NCBI RefSeq assembly: GCF_017979425.1
Contig: NZ_JAERIS010000002.1
Span: forward strand, 1 to 64,000
Length of the DNA stretch: 64,000 bases
Direction of reading: 5' to 3'
Source of the DNA: Helicobacter salomonis
Lineage (GTDB): Bacteria; Campylobacterota; Campylobacteria; Campylobacterales; Helicobacteraceae
The notes below the pieces were generated by a model. The model was not told where the DNA came from. It saw only the letters and a program-made list of their open reading frames with translations, and searched no databases. The stretch's first letter is position 1. Each line of letters opens with the position of its first letter. Below are positions 15,361 through 24,852 of this stretch, one piece after another. The position numbers and the translations under genes are program-made.

Positions 15361-16140
15361 ATGAAAAGCGTGGATTTGAATAGTGATATGGGCGAGGGTT
15401 TTGGGGTTTATCAAATGGGGGATGATGGGGCTATCCTCAGGTGTGTGAGCAGCGTCAATGTGGCATGTGGCTGGCATGCTGGAGATGCGCTCATCATGCA
15501 TGATCGCGCCCGCGAAGCTAAGGTATTAGGAGTGGGCTTGGGGGCGCATGTGGGTTATCCAGATTTGCTGGGCTTTGGACGGCGCAAAATGGAGATCAGT
15601 CCTAAAGAAGCGCAATGCTACACCCTCTATCAAGTGGGTGCTCTTGCAGCTTTTGCTAAAAGTTTTGGATTTTCTCTCCAGCATGTCAAATTGCATGGAA
15701 GTTTTTACAACCAGGCCAACCACGATGCGCAATTAGCTAAAGCTATTTTGGAAGGTATTCAAGCCTATAACCCTGACCTCATCATCCTCACTCTGAGTCA
15801 AAGTGTGATGGCTTTAGAAGGGCAAAGAATGGGTTTGCGCATCGCCCAAGAGGCCTTTATCGATCGCCGCTACCAAGCTAATGGGCAACTAGTCCCTAGA
15901 AGCCACCCCCAAGCCCTTATTAAAGAACCCAGACAAGCTGTTGATCAAGCTCTGAACATGCTCTTAGAGGGCAAGGTTTGCACCATAGAGGGAGAGGAAA
16001 TAGCAATTGAAGTGGATTCACTCTGTGTGCATGGCGACACCCCCAAAGCCCTAGAATTTGCCAAGCAGGTGCGCGTGGCCCTAGAGACCCACGGGATTAC
16101 GATCCAGCCTTTAAACACTCTGATAAGGTCTTCCCATTAA
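15361..16140 (+). CDS. pxpA: 5-oxoprolinase subunit A (LamB/YcsF family)
   Basis: 259 aa. Opens with VDLNSDMGEGFG, then NVACGWHAGD and VKLHGSFYNQ, all hallmarks of PxpA. With PxpB and PxpC it forms the ATP-dependent enzyme that opens 5-oxoproline (pyroglutamate) to glutamate. ATG 15361 is used; a TTG at 15346 lies within the promoter. pxpA-transporter-pxpB-pxpC is the same order as ycsF-ycsG-...-kipI-kipA in B. subtilis. It clears 5-oxoproline, which forms spontaneously from glutamine. Confidence 0.9.
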   Translation: MKSVDLNSDMGEGFGVYQMGDDGAILRCVSSVNVACGWHAGDALIMHDRAREAKVLGVGLGAHVGYPDLLGFGRRKMEISPKEAQCYTLYQVGALAAFAKSFGFSLQHVKLHGSFYNQANHDAQLAKAILEGIQAYNPDLIILTLSQSVMALEGQRMGLRIAQEAFIDRRYQANGQLVPRSHPQALIKEPRQAVDQALNMLLEGKVCTIEGEEIAIEVDSLCVHGDTPKALEFAKQVRVALETHGITIQPLNTLIRSSH

Positions 16141-16153
16141 ACCCCGATCTTTC

Positions 16154-17311
16154 TTGTGGGGTGTGGCATTTTTTAGCGCGACTTCCACCATTGGGCCGGG
16201 TTTTCTCACTCAGAGTGCACAATTCACCCAAGAATTAAAAAGCTCTTTTGCCTGCGTGATCGCCATCTCTGTTATCGCCTCCCTAGTTGCCCAACTCAAT
16301 GTCTGGCGGGTTTTGAGTATTGCTAAACGAAGAGGGCAAGATGTTGCCAATACTCTTGTTCCGGGTCTAGGGCACTTCCTGACTTTTCTTATCACGCTAG
16401 GAGCGTTGGCGTTCAATATCGGCAATGTGGGGGGCGCGGCTTTAGGTCTGCAGGCTCTGATAGGGCTGGATATAAAAAGCGCGGGATTTTTGAGTGCTTT
16501 GCTAGCTATTTTAATTTTTATCTCCAAGCGCGCAGGACATTGGATGGATAGGTTGGCGCAGGTCCTAGGCGTGCTGATGATCCTTTTAATTGCCTTTGTT
16601 GCATTCTTTACCCACCCTCCTCTCGTTCAAGTGTTCCAAGAAACTTTTATGCCTAGCCAATTTTCTATGCCCGCTACAATCACACTCATAGGTGGCAGTG
16701 TAGGGGGTTATATTGTCTTTGCTGGGGCGCATCGCTTAATTGATTTAGGCATTGTGGGGGAAAAAGAGCGCGCTCAAGTGGATCGTGCCGCTTACCTAAG
16801 CATGGGCGTGGCCACTTTGGTGCGTGTCTTGCTGTTTTTGGCTGTGCTGGGTGTGGTGGAAGCGGGACATTTATTGGATTCTAGTAATCCAGCAGGGAGT
16901 GCTTTTGGAGTGGCTTTAGGTGACTTGGGATATAAAATCTTTGGATTGGTTTTTTTAGCCGCCAGCCTAACTTCCATTGTGGGTGCGTCCTACACGAGTG
17001 TGTCTTTTTTGAAGAGTTTTGCATGGGTGCAACACCATGAACGAGCTTGTATCATCACTCTTATTGGACTTTCTACACTGATCTTTATTACCATTGGTAA
17101 GCCTGTAGCGTTGTTGATCATGGCTGGAGCGCTCAATGGTCTAGTTTTGCCCATCACCCTAGCAGTGGTGTTGATCGCAGGCTATTCAAAAAACATCGTG
17201 GGCGTGTACCGACATTCTAAGGTCTTAGCCGCCCTAGGTTGGGTGGTAGTGGGTTTGAGCGCGTATTTGGGAGTGCTCTCTTTAAAACCCTTAATTGCTA
17301 TGTTTGGCTAG
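16154..17311 (+). CDS. NRAMP-like transporter in 5-oxoprolinase operon (YcsG-like)
   Basis: 385 aa integral membrane protein of the NRAMP fold, with about 10-11 hydrophobic segments. The first segment reads STIGPGFLTQSAQFTQE where true metal transporters have DPGN, and the sixth-segment metal-binding MPH motif is absent. It is therefore unlikely to move Mn2+/Fe2+. Its place between pxpA and pxpB suggests uptake of 5-oxoproline or a related substrate (inference). The start is uncertain. TTG 16154 has no Shine-Dalgarno. An in-frame ATT at 16136 has AAGG 7 nt upstream and would add six residues, giving an N-terminus that begins KPRSFLWGVA after the initiator. Confidence 0.75.
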   Translation: MWGVAFFSATSTIGPGFLTQSAQFTQELKSSFACVIAISVIASLVAQLNVWRVLSIAKRRGQDVANTLVPGLGHFLTFLITLGALAFNIGNVGGAALGLQALIGLDIKSAGFLSALLAILIFISKRAGHWMDRLAQVLGVLMILLIAFVAFFTHPPLVQVFQETFMPSQFSMPATITLIGGSVGGYIVFAGAHRLIDLGIVGEKERAQVDRAAYLSMGVATLVRVLLFLAVLGVVEAGHLLDSSNPAGSAFGVALGDLGYKIFGLVFLAASLTSIVGASYTSVSFLKSFAWVQHHERACIITLIGLSTLIFITIGKPVALLIMAGALNGLVLPITLAVVLIAGYSKNIVGVYRHSKVLAALGWVVVGLSAYLGVLSLKPLIAMFG

Positions 17312-17321
17312 GAGTGCATCG

Positions 17322-18065
17322 ATGAAAGGTGTGAAGTATCGCATTTGTGGGGAAGGCGCGTTGTTATTAGAATTTGGCACGCAGATCGATCCCCAACTCA
17401 ACGCCCAAGTGCGGTGTGTAGAGCGCGTTTTAGAACAAAGGGCTTTAAAGGGTGTCCTAGAGTTCGTGAGTGCTTATGCGAGCTTGCTCATCCTCTATAA
17501 TCCGCTCATCCTAAGCCATGCGCAATTAGTGGATATTCTAGAGCAAATAGAATGGGACATCCCAAGTACCCTAGAAGAACCCCACTATTTAGTGGAAATC
17601 CCCACATGCTACCACCCTAGTTTGGGGCTTGATTTAGAATTTGTTTCTGCACACACTGGGCTATCCCTAGAAGAGATTATCCAGCGTCACAGCGCGCCAG
17701 ATTACCTGGTTTATATGCTAGGTTTTTTACCTGGTTTTGCTTATTTAGGCGGGCTAGACCCCAGCCTTGCTGTGCCCAGATTAGCCCAGCCCAGAGCACA
17801 GGTGAGCCCTGGGTCAGTGGGCATTGCCCATACCCAAACTGGAATCTACCCTCTCAGCTCACCAGGGGGTTGGCAGATTATCGCTAAAACTCCCCTTAAG
17901 CTCTATGACCCGACTAAAAATCCCCCCGTATTGCTCCAAGCGGGGGATTTTGTACGCTACAAACCCATTTGTTTGGAGGAATACATGCACTTAGAGCAGA
18001 TGGTTTTAAAGGGTCATTACACCCCTAGATGCAATTTGATTGATCCAAAGGCTTTGCGTGGCTAA
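17322..18065 (+). CDS. pxpB: 5-oxoprolinase subunit B (KipI family)
   Basis: 247 aa. ATG 17322 with GGAG 8 nt upstream is preferred over an in-frame TTG at 17295 inside the transporter gene. The C-terminal domain carries YMLGFLPGFAYLGGLD and SPGSVGIAHTQTGIYPLSSPGGWQIIAKT, the diagnostic blocks of KipI/PxpB. It forms a complex with PxpC. The B. subtilis relative was first named as an inhibitor of the sporulation kinase KinA, but the conserved job is 5-oxoprolinase. Confidence 0.9.
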   Translation: MKGVKYRICGEGALLLEFGTQIDPQLNAQVRCVERVLEQRALKGVLEFVSAYASLLILYNPLILSHAQLVDILEQIEWDIPSTLEEPHYLVEIPTCYHPSLGLDLEFVSAHTGLSLEEIIQRHSAPDYLVYMLGFLPGFAYLGGLDPSLAVPRLAQPRAQVSPGSVGIAHTQTGIYPLSSPGGWQIIAKTPLKLYDPTKNPPVLLQAGDFVRYKPICLEEYMHLEQMVLKGHYTPRCNLIDPKALRG

Positions 18066-18990
18066 TGTTCGGGTGCTAGAGGGCGGATTATGTAGCAGTG
18101 TTCAGGACTTTGGGCGGGTGGGGTTTTTGCGCTATGGGATTCCTACCTGCGGAGTTATGGATGAATTTAGTGCCTCTGTGGCTAATTTACTTGTGGGTAA
18201 TGCTAGAGATCAGGCCCTCTTAGAGATGCTCTACACAGGAGCGCGCTTGGAATTTTTAGAACCCATGTACATAGCCATTGGTGGGGCGGATTTGAAGCCT
18301 CAGCTCAATGAAGTGGCGATTTTTAATTGGGAATCCTATGAGGTTAGACCTGGAGATGTCTTGAGTTTTGGGGGTCTTAGAGCGGGCGTGTGTGCGTATT
18401 TGGCTTTTTCTGGAGTCTTGGAAGTGCCTCAAGTGCATGGGAGTAAAGCGACCTTTATGCGTGGGCAGATGGGGGGTTTTGAAGGGCGCAAGTTGCAAAA
18501 GGGAGATATGTTGCATGTCCAGGTGCGCCCCGAGTCTAAAAAGAGACGTTTAAGCAAGCATGGCCGCCCTGCTTACCACCCCCATGCCACTTTACATGTG
18601 ATCTTGGGACCTCAGGAACATTATTTCAGCTCTCAAACGATTAATAGCTTTTTGCAAACCCCTTATCGTCTCAGCAGGGGCGATCGCATGGGTATTTTCT
18701 TAGAGGGGCCTGTTTTAGAGTGGCAAGAAAAGAGCGAAATGATCTCTGAACCCTTAGTGTTGGGCAGTGTGCAGGTACTCCCCAATGGCCAGCCCTTAGT
18801 TTTGATGGCCGATCGACAGACTATGGGAGGGTATCCTAAGATTGCGACCTTAATCAAAGAGAGTGTAATCGCCCTAGCCCAACTGCGTCCTCAAAGCAGT
18901 GTGCGCTTTGTGGCCTGTAGCATAGAGGAAGCACAAAAGAAATACTGCGCCTTTTATGAGAATCTAGCCCATATCGCTGCGAGTCTTTAG
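18058..18990 (+). CDS. pxpC: 5-oxoprolinase subunit C (KipA family, biotin-dependent-carboxylase-like)
   Basis: 310 aa from GTG 18058, which overlaps the pxpB stop and has AAAGG 6 nt upstream. The start [33 protein letters not shown] and the later [22 protein letters not shown] and [15 protein letters not shown] are classic KipA/PxpC blocks. Last gene of the operon; it converges on plsC with a 4-nt overlap of the stops. Confidence 0.9.
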   Translation: MANVRVLEGGLCSSVQDFGRVGFLRYGIPTCGVMDEFSASVANLLVGNARDQALLEMLYTGARLEFLEPMYIAIGGADLKPQLNEVAIFNWESYEVRPGDVLSFGGLRAGVCAYLAFSGVLEVPQVHGSKATFMRGQMGGFEGRKLQKGDMLHVQVRPESKKRRLSKHGRPAYHPHATLHVILGPQEHYFSSQTINSFLQTPYRLSRGDRMGIFLEGPVLEWQEKSEMISEPLVLGSVQVLPNGQPLVLMADRQTMGGYPKIATLIKESVIALAQLRPQSSVRFVACSIEEAQKKYCAFYENLAHIAASL

Positions 18991-19682
18991 CCATTGAGTT
19001 GATGATAATGCGTGCTATAGACGGAGTGCATGCGTGCTGCTAATTCTGCGTACCAATCTGTATTGAGGTCAGGTTCATAGGCTTCCAAAAGCACCATGCG
19101 CATGGGTACGCGGTGCGATTCGAGGGGTTTTGTGTTGAGAACTTGGCGCGTGTTGATGAGCACAATGGGTTGAATCTTGAGCTTGAATCGTTCAGTCAAA
19201 ATCTTGGCCCCCGGTTTAAAGGGCAAAAACTTGTCCTCCCCTCGCCCCCTTGTGCCTTCTGGAAAAATCACTAAGGGTCGTTGTTGATCCAGTTTTTCTT
19301 TTGCCATTTTTAAGAGATAGGCAAGACCTCTCTTATCTTCGCGATCGATTAAGATCATCTGTGGAGTTTTAAGCGCATAGCCGTAATAGGGAATTTCGCC
19401 TAATTCCTTTTTAGCGATCCAGCAGATATTTTGGGGATGGTAGGCTTCTAGGCAAACAATATCAATAATGCTTTGGTGGTTGAGTACAATGAGCGTTGCG
19501 CTTTGGTCGAATTCCCCCACTTTCTCTAAGGGAGTTCCCATTAACCAAAAAAAGGAGCGGCACCACTTGCGTGTGGCCCTGGAATTATTATGCTTGCGGG
19601 TTAAAAAATTCATCAGAATAATAAAGCCCAGTCCTAAGCCCACCACCAAGAGGGCATAAACCCCCCGCAATCTACTCCACAT
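18987..19682 (-). CDS. plsC: 1-acyl-sn-glycerol-3-phosphate acyltransferase
   Basis: 231 aa, one N-terminal membrane segment (about 7-27). Catalytic motif NHQSIID (HX4D form) and substrate-binding [10 protein letters not shown]. Makes phosphatidic acid in the inner membrane from lysophosphatidate. It overlaps the upstream SH3-protein gene by 11 nt. The order ctpA - SH3 protein - plsC matches H. pylori HP1350-HP1348 as I recall it. Confidence 0.9.
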   Translation of the reverse strand: MWSRLRGVYALLVVGLGLGFIILMNFLTRKHNNSRATRKWCRSFFWLMGTPLEKVGEFDQSATLIVLNHQSIIDIVCLEAYHPQNICWIAKKELGEIPYYGYALKTPQMILIDREDKRGLAYLLKMAKEKLDQQRPLVIFPEGTRGRGEDKFLPFKPGAKILTERFKLKIQPIVLINTRQVLNTKPLESHRVPMRMVLLEAYEPDLNTDWYAELAARMHSVYSTHYHQLNG

Positions 19683-20760
19683 CGCTCTTTTTCACCCAGC
19701 CGATCTTCTCATCTTGAGTCATGATTTTATAATACCCATCGTGCGCGCCGATGATTTCTACTTTCAAAGCATTTTTAGAAATTTCCAATAGGGTAGAATT
19801 AGCAGTGGGTAGAATTTTGATCTCCTTATTGGCTAACAAAATCCCACTGCGATAAGTGAAAAAGACATTCCACAGCAATACCCCTACTAAAACCACTGCC
19901 ACTCCCAACGCGCTTTTCTTGTAGGGGATCAAGAAAGATAAGACCAAGGCAAGCAGGACGAAAAAGAGCAGCACAAAGTTAGAGAAGAGCAAGAAATTAT
20001 TTTTAGGCTTGAGTGTGCTCTGGGTGCTAATGGTTTCTTCAACGGGATTGATCGCAAAACGCACCTCTTTGAACTGCCCATTTTCTAAGGAAAAATAGTT
20101 AAAGGATAGCTCACGCCAACTCTTGGGCACGATGCAGTAATAAATCCCTTGTGCGGTGTCTAAGGAAAAATGCGCGCTCTCAAAGCCTTGTTTCATGCCA
20201 CCCACAATCTTTAAATCTTCCAGATTAGACCCTTTGGCCTCTATCTCAAAGACGACAATATTATGCGTGCTGTCATACTCTTTGGCTTTATAGCCCACTA
20301 CACTAAAGGCGCGCGCGACTACCCCTACATAATTGGGGTGGGCTGAGAGATCGAGCACATTCAGGGGCAAATCGGGTGTATTGGCGGTATCTAAATAGCC
20401 TTGGCTCTCTACAAAAGCACTCACTTTTAATCCAGGAATCACAGCCCGTGTACCCATCACTTTATACAGATAGGTAGCACTTAAATTCCCATCTTCCCCC
20501 GCTTTCCATGGAGGATTAAAATTGAGGCGTTTGAGTTGTTTTTCATCCGGATTGCGCTCCAACTCTGCTCCTAAGAACTTAGCCTGAGAAAAGAGTAAGG
20601 CCTGGTATTGCACAGAAACGACCTGCCCCACATAGAATCGTTGTGCGCTAAGCTCCTCTGCATTGAGGACCTTGAGATAGACTACTTTACTTTGAGCCTC
20701 TTGTGTGTCGGCATGCAAGACACATAGCCAGCACAACAGCACTCCTAGAAGTGTACGCAA
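19672..20760 (-). CDS. Membrane protein with C-terminal bacterial SH3 domain (HP1349-like)
   Basis: 362 aa, TTG start (AAGGGA upstream). A signal peptide at about 1-17 is followed by a long periplasmic beta-rich part somewhat like BatD, two hydrophobic helices near 260-310, and a final ~55 residues ([32 protein letters not shown]-type) that look like a bacterial SH3 domain. Such domains bind peptidoglycan or protein partners. Its exact job is unknown. It is sandwiched between a periplasmic protease and a phospholipid enzyme, suggesting an envelope role. Confidence 0.65.
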   Translation of the reverse strand: MRTLLGVLLCWLCVLHADTQEAQSKVVYLKVLNAEELSAQRFYVGQVVSVQYQALLFSQAKFLGAELERNPDEKQLKRLNFNPPWKAGEDGNLSATYLYKVMGTRAVIPGLKVSAFVESQGYLDTANTPDLPLNVLDLSAHPNYVGVVARAFSVVGYKAKEYDSTHNIVVFEIEAKGSNLEDLKIVGGMKQGFESAHFSLDTAQGIYYCIVPKSWRELSFNYFSLENGQFKEVRFAINPVEETISTQSTLKPKNNFLLFSNFVLLFFVLLALVLSFLIPYKKSALGVAVVLVGVLLWNVFFTYRSGILLANKEIKILPTANSTLLEISKNALKVEIIGAHDGYYKIMTQDEKIGWVKKSDVE

Positions 20761-20768
20761 ATATTCCC

Positions 20769-22124
20769 TTACTTACTAGCTTCTTTAGACATCATGATAA
20801 TATCCCACACCTTGAGCGTGTCGATGGCAACCTTGAGCTGGATATCTGCGTTGATGTCCTTAGCTGTGATGGATTTTTCACCCTTGCTAGTTCCAGTAGA
20901 TGTGTCCTTAATGTCTTTTTTCTGATCTAATTCCTTGAGCTCCTGCTCTAAATGGTGCTTTAAGTCTGCCTCTTTGATATTGAATTTATTTTCATCTTGA
21001 GGCACACTTCCGGGGTGAATTACAATATCAGGCTTGATCCCTACAGCCTGAATGGTGCGTCCGCTAGGCAAATAGTAGCGTGCAATGGTAATTTTAATGG
21101 CTTCCTCCCTACCTACAGGGAAAGTGGTCTGCACACTGCCCTTTCCGAAGGTGTCTTCCCCAATAATGATAGCCCGCTTGTGATCTTGCAGGGCTCCAGA
21201 AACAATTTCACTCGCGCTCGCCGTACCGCCATTCACAAGAACAGCAATGGGTAAGTTCGCATAGGGTGCGCGTCCTGTGGCACGATAAGCAATATCTTCA
21301 GATTTAATACGCCCTTTTTGTGAAACAATCAAGCCCTGTTTGATAAAGAGATTGGAAAGATCGATAGCCTGGTTGAGTAATCCGCCCGGATTAGAGCGCA
21401 AATCTAACACAATCCCCTCTAATTTAGGGACTTTTTTTAATTCTGCAAGCACGCCTTTAACCACATTGCGATCAAAGGAATTCACCCGCACATAGAGATA
21501 ATCCGTCCCTTCTATCTTCTTGGCATGCACGGATTTAATTTTGATGATATCGCGCAACATCTTAATCACTAAGGGCTTACTTTCGGATTTGCGCACAATC
21601 GTGAGCTCGATAGGAGTTTTTGGCTTGCCCCGCATTAAATTCACGGCGTTATCAATGGTCATATTCAAAGTGCTCTCAGAGTTGATCTTCAAGATCACAT
21701 CTCCAGCCTTAATGCCCGCCCTGAAAGCGGGAGTGTCATCTAGGGGCGCGATCACCGTGAGTGCACCATCGCGAATCCCCACGGTGATTCCCAACCCACC
21801 AAATTCGCCCTCTGTTTGCGCCCTAAAGTCTCTAAATTTTTTGGGAGTGAGATAGGAAGAGTGCGCGTCTAAGTTGGTGAGTAAACCATCAATAGCCTTG
21901 TCTACAATGTCATTAATACTCACTTCATCCACATAGTAATGCTCGATTTGTTCTACAACGCTAGAAAACTTTTTTAATGCATTGATGCGTTCTTGAGTTG
22001 TGGGCTTATAGTTCTTCTTAAGGTTTGGCTGGGCGGTCTCACTTTGGCTCGCCTCTAACGCATTCACCACCAAGAAGACGCTCAACACAGAAGAAACCAC
22101 CCCCGCCATGAAAAACTTGTTCAT
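20769..22124 (-). CDS. ctpA: Carboxy-terminal processing protease, S41 family
   Basis: About 451 aa from ATG 22124 (AAAGG six nt upstream; a GTG just before it is also possible). N-terminal signal/anchor, PDZ domain around residues 95-175 (GGLGITVGIRDGALTVIAPL), protease core with catalytic Ser in NGGTASASEIVSG and Lys in GEDTFGKGSVQT. Cleaves C-termini of periplasmic or envelope substrates. The C-terminal ~60 residues are Lys/Glu-rich and variable. Confidence 0.9.
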   Translation of the reverse strand: MNKFFMAGVVSSVLSVFLVVNALEASQSETAQPNLKKNYKPTTQERINALKKFSSVVEQIEHYYVDEVSINDIVDKAIDGLLTNLDAHSSYLTPKKFRDFRAQTEGEFGGLGITVGIRDGALTVIAPLDDTPAFRAGIKAGDVILKINSESTLNMTIDNAVNLMRGKPKTPIELTIVRKSESKPLVIKMLRDIIKIKSVHAKKIEGTDYLYVRVNSFDRNVVKGVLAELKKVPKLEGIVLDLRSNPGGLLNQAIDLSNLFIKQGLIVSQKGRIKSEDIAYRATGRAPYANLPIAVLVNGGTASASEIVSGALQDHKRAIIIGEDTFGKGSVQTTFPVGREEAIKITIARYYLPSGRTIQAVGIKPDIVIHPGSVPQDENKFNIKEADLKHHLEQELKELDQKKDIKDTSTGTSKGEKSITAKDINADIQLKVAIDTLKVWDIIMMSKEASK

Positions 22125-22237
22125 CACTGCCCTTTATGTGCTTTAAAGCCTACGATTCTAGCTAAAACTCCATGATTTTACAATGATCCCTAGGTGTTAT
22201 GCTAGAAGGCGCACTTGGTATTTCAGCCCATCCATGC

Positions 22238-22243
22238 TACTAT
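22238..22243 (+). promoter_or_regulatory. -10 box of broken Sel1-repeat gene
   Basis: TGC followed by TACTAT (22238-22243), an extended -10, 33 nt before the GTG at 22276. The Shine-Dalgarno AAGGAGGT at 22265-22272 is nearly perfect, so transcription and initiation signals of the broken gene are intact. Confidence 0.45.
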
Positions 22244-22275
22244 ACCCCCCATTCTACAAAAAATAAGGAGGTCCT

Positions 22276-23991
22276 GTGCAAACAGCACGCAATCACTTAA
22301 GCCAACAACTCAAAACTACCAAACGATCCTGATCCTATCGTTTGTTCCAATCTCTAGCCCAAGATGTTGCGGGGGGGGGGGGGGTGAAGCCCTTCAAGAG
22401 GAAGTTAGCGATTTAAGCACTAAGTTTAGCCAACTCTTAGACGCACTCAGTGTGTTTAATAAAACCCTGGAAGAAGTTTATCACCAAAGCACAGAAGACG
22501 ATCCAGAGTTAGAAAACTCTCTCACTCAGTTCAAGAAAGTTAAGGTGAAGATGGGCACCCATCTCAATGCCCTGAGCAATGTGCAAGCAGGAGATCAATC
22601 TCTAGAACATATCACACGATTAACTAAACCTCTCAGAAGCTTTTCAGGCTAGTTTTAGTTCTTTATTTGAAACTAACCAAAATACCCATTCAAGCCAAAC
22701 TAGCTCCACCCAAGAAGAGAGCGCACCTAAGCCAGCCCCACAAACCACCCCTAGCAATGCCCCTGAAGTCAAACCCCTATGGAAATATGGACCTAATACT
22801 CTGCAAGCCTTTCAAGATTACATGAAAGCCAAAGACTTGGGGAGTGCTGGGGCTTGGCTAGAGCTGGGCAAGATGAGCGCACAAGGCATTGTGCTTTACC
22901 CAGATAACAATGTCGCTATGCGTTGTTTTGAAAAGGCGATCGAGTTAGGTTCTGTGGGGGCTTTGGTAGCATTAGGTAAACTTTATAACGCATGGAGTGA
23001 TGATGACAACCAAATCTTGACTCATGGCTGTGGAGAGCCTCTAAGCGAGCAAGAAGTCACCAATGCCCTTCAACCCTTAAGCGATGATGTGGAAAGTGAG
23101 GATTATTTAGAGATTCTTAAAGCTTGCCAAGTCTTCAGAGACAAAAGCACTTCTGGTTGCTACCAAAAAGCCAAAGAACTCTTTGAAAAAGCGGTGAGTT
23201 TAGGCGAGGGGAGGGGGTGTTTCGAGTTAGCAGAATTGTACCTATTTGGAGATCGAGAAAAACGCCTGAAATACCGCCAAAAAGCCATTGAGCTTTTAAA
23301 GCTTCAAGCTCAAAAGGGTGATGGAGAGGCTTATGTGCTGATGGGAAGGGTGCTGCTAATGAGTCGCGGTGATGAAGTTAGGGATGAGGTGGAGCAACTC
23401 TACCAAAAAGCCATTGATTTAGGTTATGCGGACGGGTATGGGTTTTTAGCCTCCATGTATAATCTCTCAGATCATCAAGACAGAAAATTCAACTACTCTA
23501 AACAAGGAGCTAAACTAGGCAGCGAGGAAGCTGCGCGCGGGTTGAGTGTTTCTATGGATGAGCTCCGCCATAAAGGCACAAGTGATTTAGATGATTTTGA
23601 GCTGGCAGTCGAGCAATCCATAGGCCTCATGGATCGACTCATGGAGTGTCTTAAATGGCAAGAATTTGTCGCGCTCCGTTGTAGACACTATGGTTTGCTC
23701 CCACATTTTCTAAAAAACCTAAGTTTAGCGAAAGCGATCAATTCCCGCGTTGGCTTAGATCAAATTGAACGTTACAAAGCGTTTTTAGAACCTGATTATG
23801 ATATTAGCGATATTATAGACGCTTTCGTCATGCGTCCAGACACTTGGTTAGTCCAAAGACTAGCAGACAGCCAAAACCTTTTTGATGGATTTATCTTTGA
23901 GGCATCACATCTTAGAGCGTTTGCAACACCCTATAAGAGTGAGTTTAAAATGGTAACACCCGATGGTAGAGTTGAGATTGATATTAGTTGA
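22276..23991 (+). pseudogene. Sel1-repeat protein gene with premature stop, G14 tract and frameshift
   Basis: Strong start signals (AAGGAGGT, GTG 22276) lead into a frame broken three times. (1) A tandem GATCCT at 22325-22336 makes a TGA at 22330; removing one unit restores ...KTTKRSYRLFQSL. (2) A run of 14 G at 22371-22384 leaves the frame wrong; 12 or 15 G would join SYRLFQSLAQDVA to the following EALQEEVSDLSTKFSQLL. (3) Near 22632 the frame shifts by one so that LTKPL must be joined to SEAFQASFSSLF. Thereafter 22639-23991 is open, with Sel1-like repeats (LGSAGAWLELGKMSAQG, YGDGEAYVLMGRVL-type units). Sel1 repeats mediate protein binding. Slippage-controlled expression or sequencing error at the G tract cannot be separated here. 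Confidence 0.7.
22371..22384 (+). repeat. Homopolymeric G14 tract
   Basis: Fourteen consecutive G inside the broken Sel1-repeat gene. Helicobacter uses such tracts for slipped-strand phase variation. Length changes here shift the reading frame of the 3' part. Confidence 0.9.
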
Positions 23992-24066
23992 TAACCCCAC
24001 TAAAGCCCCATCCTCCCTCATAGCTTTAAGTGTAAGGCTGCAACATTAGTTATAAGACTAGACCCC

Positions 24067-24171
24067 CTACTTATTGGGGGTAGATCGCCCATGCCCTTTA
24101 ACCTGTGTTCCATCCTTTTTTGTATAGGGATGCACACGCACTATCTTTTTACCACCATTAGTTTTTGCCAT
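24067..24171 (-). CDS. 34-residue basic small protein
   Basis: Starts MAKTNGGKKIVRVHPYTK and ends VKGHGRSTPNK, 34 aa, rich in Lys/Arg/Gly. Short proteins of the form K-x-V-K/R-P/H-Y-T-K/R-K-D-G-T-x-V-K-G-H-x-R are known from phage-like and accessory regions of Gram-negative bacteria, function unknown. Support: an extended -10 (TGC-TATAAT) about 36 nt upstream and AAAGG nine nt before the ATG. It stands alone between the Sel1 pseudogene and gmhB. Confidence 0.6.
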   Translation of the reverse strand: MAKTNGGKKIVRVHPYTKKDGTQVKGHGRSTPNK

Positions 24172-24206
24172 GAATTAGCACCTTTCTAAATTTTTGCAAT
24201 CATTCG

Positions 24207-24215
24207 ATTATAGCA
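24207..24215 (-). promoter_or_regulatory. Extended -10 promoter of the 34-residue protein
   Basis: On the minus strand TGC-TATAAT (hexamer at 24212-24207), giving a predicted start near 24200 and a leader of about 30 nt before the ATG at 24171. Confidence 0.55.
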
Positions 24216-24315
24216 TTGGTTCACAGAGTTCAACACTTCATACCCCTATCACCAAAAACTAGGAGCTGTGGTGCGTGTATGTGAACATGCGACTACATGC
24301 GTGATGGTAAAAAGA

Positions 24316-24852
24316 TTAGGTAGCTATCTTGGGTTGTAAAAAAGACAAAGCCTGTTGTAATTGCTCGATAGAAAAAAGTCGCTCTTGTGGTGTGCATGAT
24401 TTGTGGTCTGTGAGCCAAAGATTTGTGCCAATCTCTCCTTTTAGTCCAAATTCCATGTCGCTATACTTGTCGCCTATCATCACGCTTTGGCTCAAATCAA
24501 GGCGAAAATCCCCCAACGCTTGCTTTAACATTCCTAATTGGGGCTTACGGCATGCACAGCGCGCCTCTGGAGCATGGGGACAATAGTAGATTTGATCTAG
24601 GCCAAAACCTAAATTGGTCTGCAAAAGGGTTTGCATATAGGCGCTCAGGGTCAAAAAATCCTGCTCGCTGTAATACCCCCTAGCGATCCCTGATTGGTTG
24701 GTAACTAGCAAGAGTAAAAAATCTTGCATCTTGGCATATTCCAAGAGTTCTAAAATGCCCGGCATTAACTCAAAGTCTGCAGGACGATGGACATATCCCT
24801 TATCTACATTGATGACCCCATCGCGATCTAGAAATAACGCTTTGCGCTTCAA
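24316..24852 (-). CDS. gmhB: D-glycero-D-manno-heptose 1,7-bisphosphate 7-phosphatase
   Basis: About 178 aa from TTG 24852, overlapping the upstream stop (TTGA); the frame is open further upstream inside the neighbouring gene but homologous sequence begins at KRKALFLDRDGVIN. HAD-family phosphatase with the nucleophile in LDRDGVI, TNQSG motif II, MIGDKYSDMEFG motif III/IV, and a structural zinc loop YYCPHAPEARCACRKP. Makes the heptose 1-phosphate needed for LPS inner core (ADP-heptose) synthesis. Last gene of the greA operon. Confidence 0.9.
   Translation of the reverse strand: MKRKALFLDRDGVINVDKGYVHRPADFELMPGILELLEYAKMQDFLLLLVTNQSGIARGYYSEQDFLTLSAYMQTLLQTNLGFGLDQIYYCPHAPEARCACRKPQLGMLKQALGDFRLDLSQSVMIGDKYSDMEFGLKGEIGTNLWLTDHKSCTPQERLFSIEQLQQALSFLQPKIAT

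Noticed and set aside
16154-17311. Mn/Fe transporter MntH
   Set aside because: NRAMP fold but the DPGN and MPH metal-binding motifs are absent and the gene is in a 5-oxoprolinase operon.
22215-22652. Separate 145-aa protein gene
   Set aside because: Its start has no ribosome-binding site and its 5' half is out of frame with the real start at 22276. It is the middle part of the broken Sel1-repeat gene.
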